From: JAJRXK01 sp964593155
GTDB lineage: Bacteria; Krumholzibacteriota; Krumholzibacteriia; JAJRXK01
Reading direction: 5' to 3'
NCBI GenBank assembly: GCA_964593155.1
Contig: CAZQHE010000180.1
Span: forward strand, 1-6,677
Length of the DNA stretch: 6,677 nt
Position numbers and translations under genes: made by a program. Below the pieces are notes generated by a model. It was not told the origin of the DNA, ran no database searches, and saw only the letters and a program-made list of their open reading frames with translations. The stretch's first letter is position 1; each line of letters opens with the position of its first letter. Below are positions 5,903 to 6,677 of this stretch, piece by piece.

Positions 5903-6677
5903 ATGCGTATCGCCCTCGCCATCATCCTGTTTCTCACCGGAGTCACGCCCGCCCGTGGCACTTCCGTCCAGGAGCCGCGTGACTTCGTGACCGTCGCCCC
6001 CGACGTCGAAGAGCCGATCAGCCGTTTCGTCCGCCGCATCCTGCAGGACCAACGGGGAGATCTGTGGATGGGCACGAACGGCGACGGCGTCCTCCGCTAC
6101 GACGGTGAGCGGCTCGAGAGATTCTCCGTCGACCAGGGCTTCGGCGGCGTCGCCGTCCGCGGCATCGTCGAGGACGACGACGGCGACCTGTGGTTCGGCA
6201 CCGAGCGCGGTCTCACCCACTACGACGGCACGACCTTCACCCACTACGCCGAGGCCGACGGCCTGGTCGGCCACGACGTCTGGAGCCTGGCGCTCGACGA
6301 TCGGGGCGACCTGTGGATCGGCACGCTCGCGGGCGTCAGCCGCTACGACGGATCGGGATTCACAGCCTTCGACCTGCCGGAGGTCGAGCCCGACCGCGGG
6401 CGCGGCGTCGCGAGCTCGCATCTGGTCCGTCGAATCCTGCAGGACAGCCACGGCCGGATGTGGTTCGCGACCGGCGGCGGCGTGTTCGTGCAGGACGGTG
6501 ACACGCTGCGGCACCTGACCGTCGACGACGGACTCTGCGGCAACTCCGTCAACGACATCCTCGAGGACGGCGACGGCGACTTCTGGTTCGCCACGCATCA
6601 CCATGGCGTGTGCCACTTCGACGGTGAGACCTTCACCCACGTCACCGAGACCGGCGGCGTGCAGGGAACCGAGGTCT
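5903..6677 (+). CDS. Secreted two-component-regulator-type propeller (Reg_prop) repeat protein, 3' truncated
   Basis: 258 residues are visible and the frame is open at the window end. ATG 5903 has a good Shine-Dalgarno and is followed by a hydrophobic signal peptide (IALAIILFLTGV, likely cleaved near ARG at 17-19). From about residue 40 there are repeats of the form ILQDxxGDLWxGTxxGVxRYDG. The key Trp falls at 55, 97, 138, 187 and 228, giving spacings of 42, 41, 49 and 41; the longer third gap carries an Asp/Glu/Arg-rich insertion (about 157-172). This is the PF07494-type Reg_prop pattern, which forms beta-propellers in the periplasmic sensor part of hybrid kinases and in stand-alone secreted proteins. 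Whether a membrane segment, kinase, adenylate cyclase or TPR part follows is beyond the window. Two Cys (212 in GLCGNSV and 237 in GVCHFDG) sit in the fifth repeat and might form a disulfide. The gene is transcribed divergently from the quinohemoprotein gene. Ligand is unknown. Confidence 0.88.
   Translation, partial: MRIALAIILFLTGVTPARGTSVQEPRDFVTVAPDVEEPISRFVRRILQDQRGDLWMGTNGDGVLRYDGERLERFSVDQGFGGVAVRGIVEDDDGDLWFGTERGLTHYDGTTFTHYAEADGLVGHDVWSLALDDRGDLWIGTLAGVSRYDGSGFTAFDLPEVEPDRGRGVASSHLVRRILQDSHGRMWFATGGGVFVQDGDTLRHLTVDDGLCGNSVNDILEDGDGDFWFATHHHGVCHFDGETFTHVTETGGVQGTEV

Noticed and set aside
5684..6640. Minus-strand open frame of about 318 codons with repeats of the type VAVLEDVVDG
   Set aside because: The repeats are the reverse-strand image of the propeller repeats. 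The plus frame has a Shine-Dalgarno, a signal peptide and the known ILQDxxGDLWxGT motif.
6052..6677. Repeated short DNA words (CTGTGG, GACGG, ACCTTCACCCAC) suggesting a repeat array
   Set aside because: They are explained by the in-frame propeller repeats of the protein and are not an independent repeat or CRISPR-like element.

Overview
The window is high-GC bacterial DNA with dense coding. It holds one complete large gene and two genes cut by the window edges. The style suggests a high-GC member of the FCB superphylum or a nearby lineage (Krumholzibacteriota, Eisenbacteria or Latescibacterota type). Three things point that way: a secreted protein ending in a FlgD-like/type IX-like C-terminal domain with an 'APNPFNPST' entry motif, a Ser/Thr-kinase-type membrane anchor followed by kinesin-light-chain-like TPRs, and a secreted protein made of two-component-regulator-type propeller repeats. 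This placement is inference from protein style, not from a marker gene.

Layout. (1) Bases 2-1435, plus strand: the C-terminal part of a membrane-anchored TPR protein, probably a PknB-type Ser/Thr kinase whose catalytic domain lies upstream of the window. (2) Bases 1436-1747: a convergent intergenic region with two weak hairpins and a short stretch that reads like the orphan C-terminus of a SnoaL/NTF2-like protein. (3) Bases 1748-5443, minus strand: a 1231-residue secreted multidomain redox protein. From N to C terminus it has a signal peptide, a PQQ-type glucose/sorbosone dehydrogenase propeller, a diheme cytochrome c module with two CxxCH sites, a discoidin-like carbohydrate-binding domain, an unrecognised beta-rich region and a FlgD-like tail. 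(4) Bases 5444-5902: a divergent intergenic region with candidate promoters in both directions and two perfect inverted repeats. (5) Bases 5903 to the end, plus strand: the start of a secreted propeller-repeat (Reg_prop) protein, cut by the window edge. A long antisense reading frame overlaps it but is only a shadow.

The three genes do not form an operon; the arrangement is convergent, then divergent. The central gene looks like a self-contained extracellular sugar- or alcohol-oxidising quinohemoprotein with a built-in electron acceptor and a glycan-binding module. The flanking genes are sensing/signalling types, but nothing in the sequence ties them to the central gene except the shared divergent promoter region on its upstream side. 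No tRNA, rRNA, CRISPR array or mobile element was seen.
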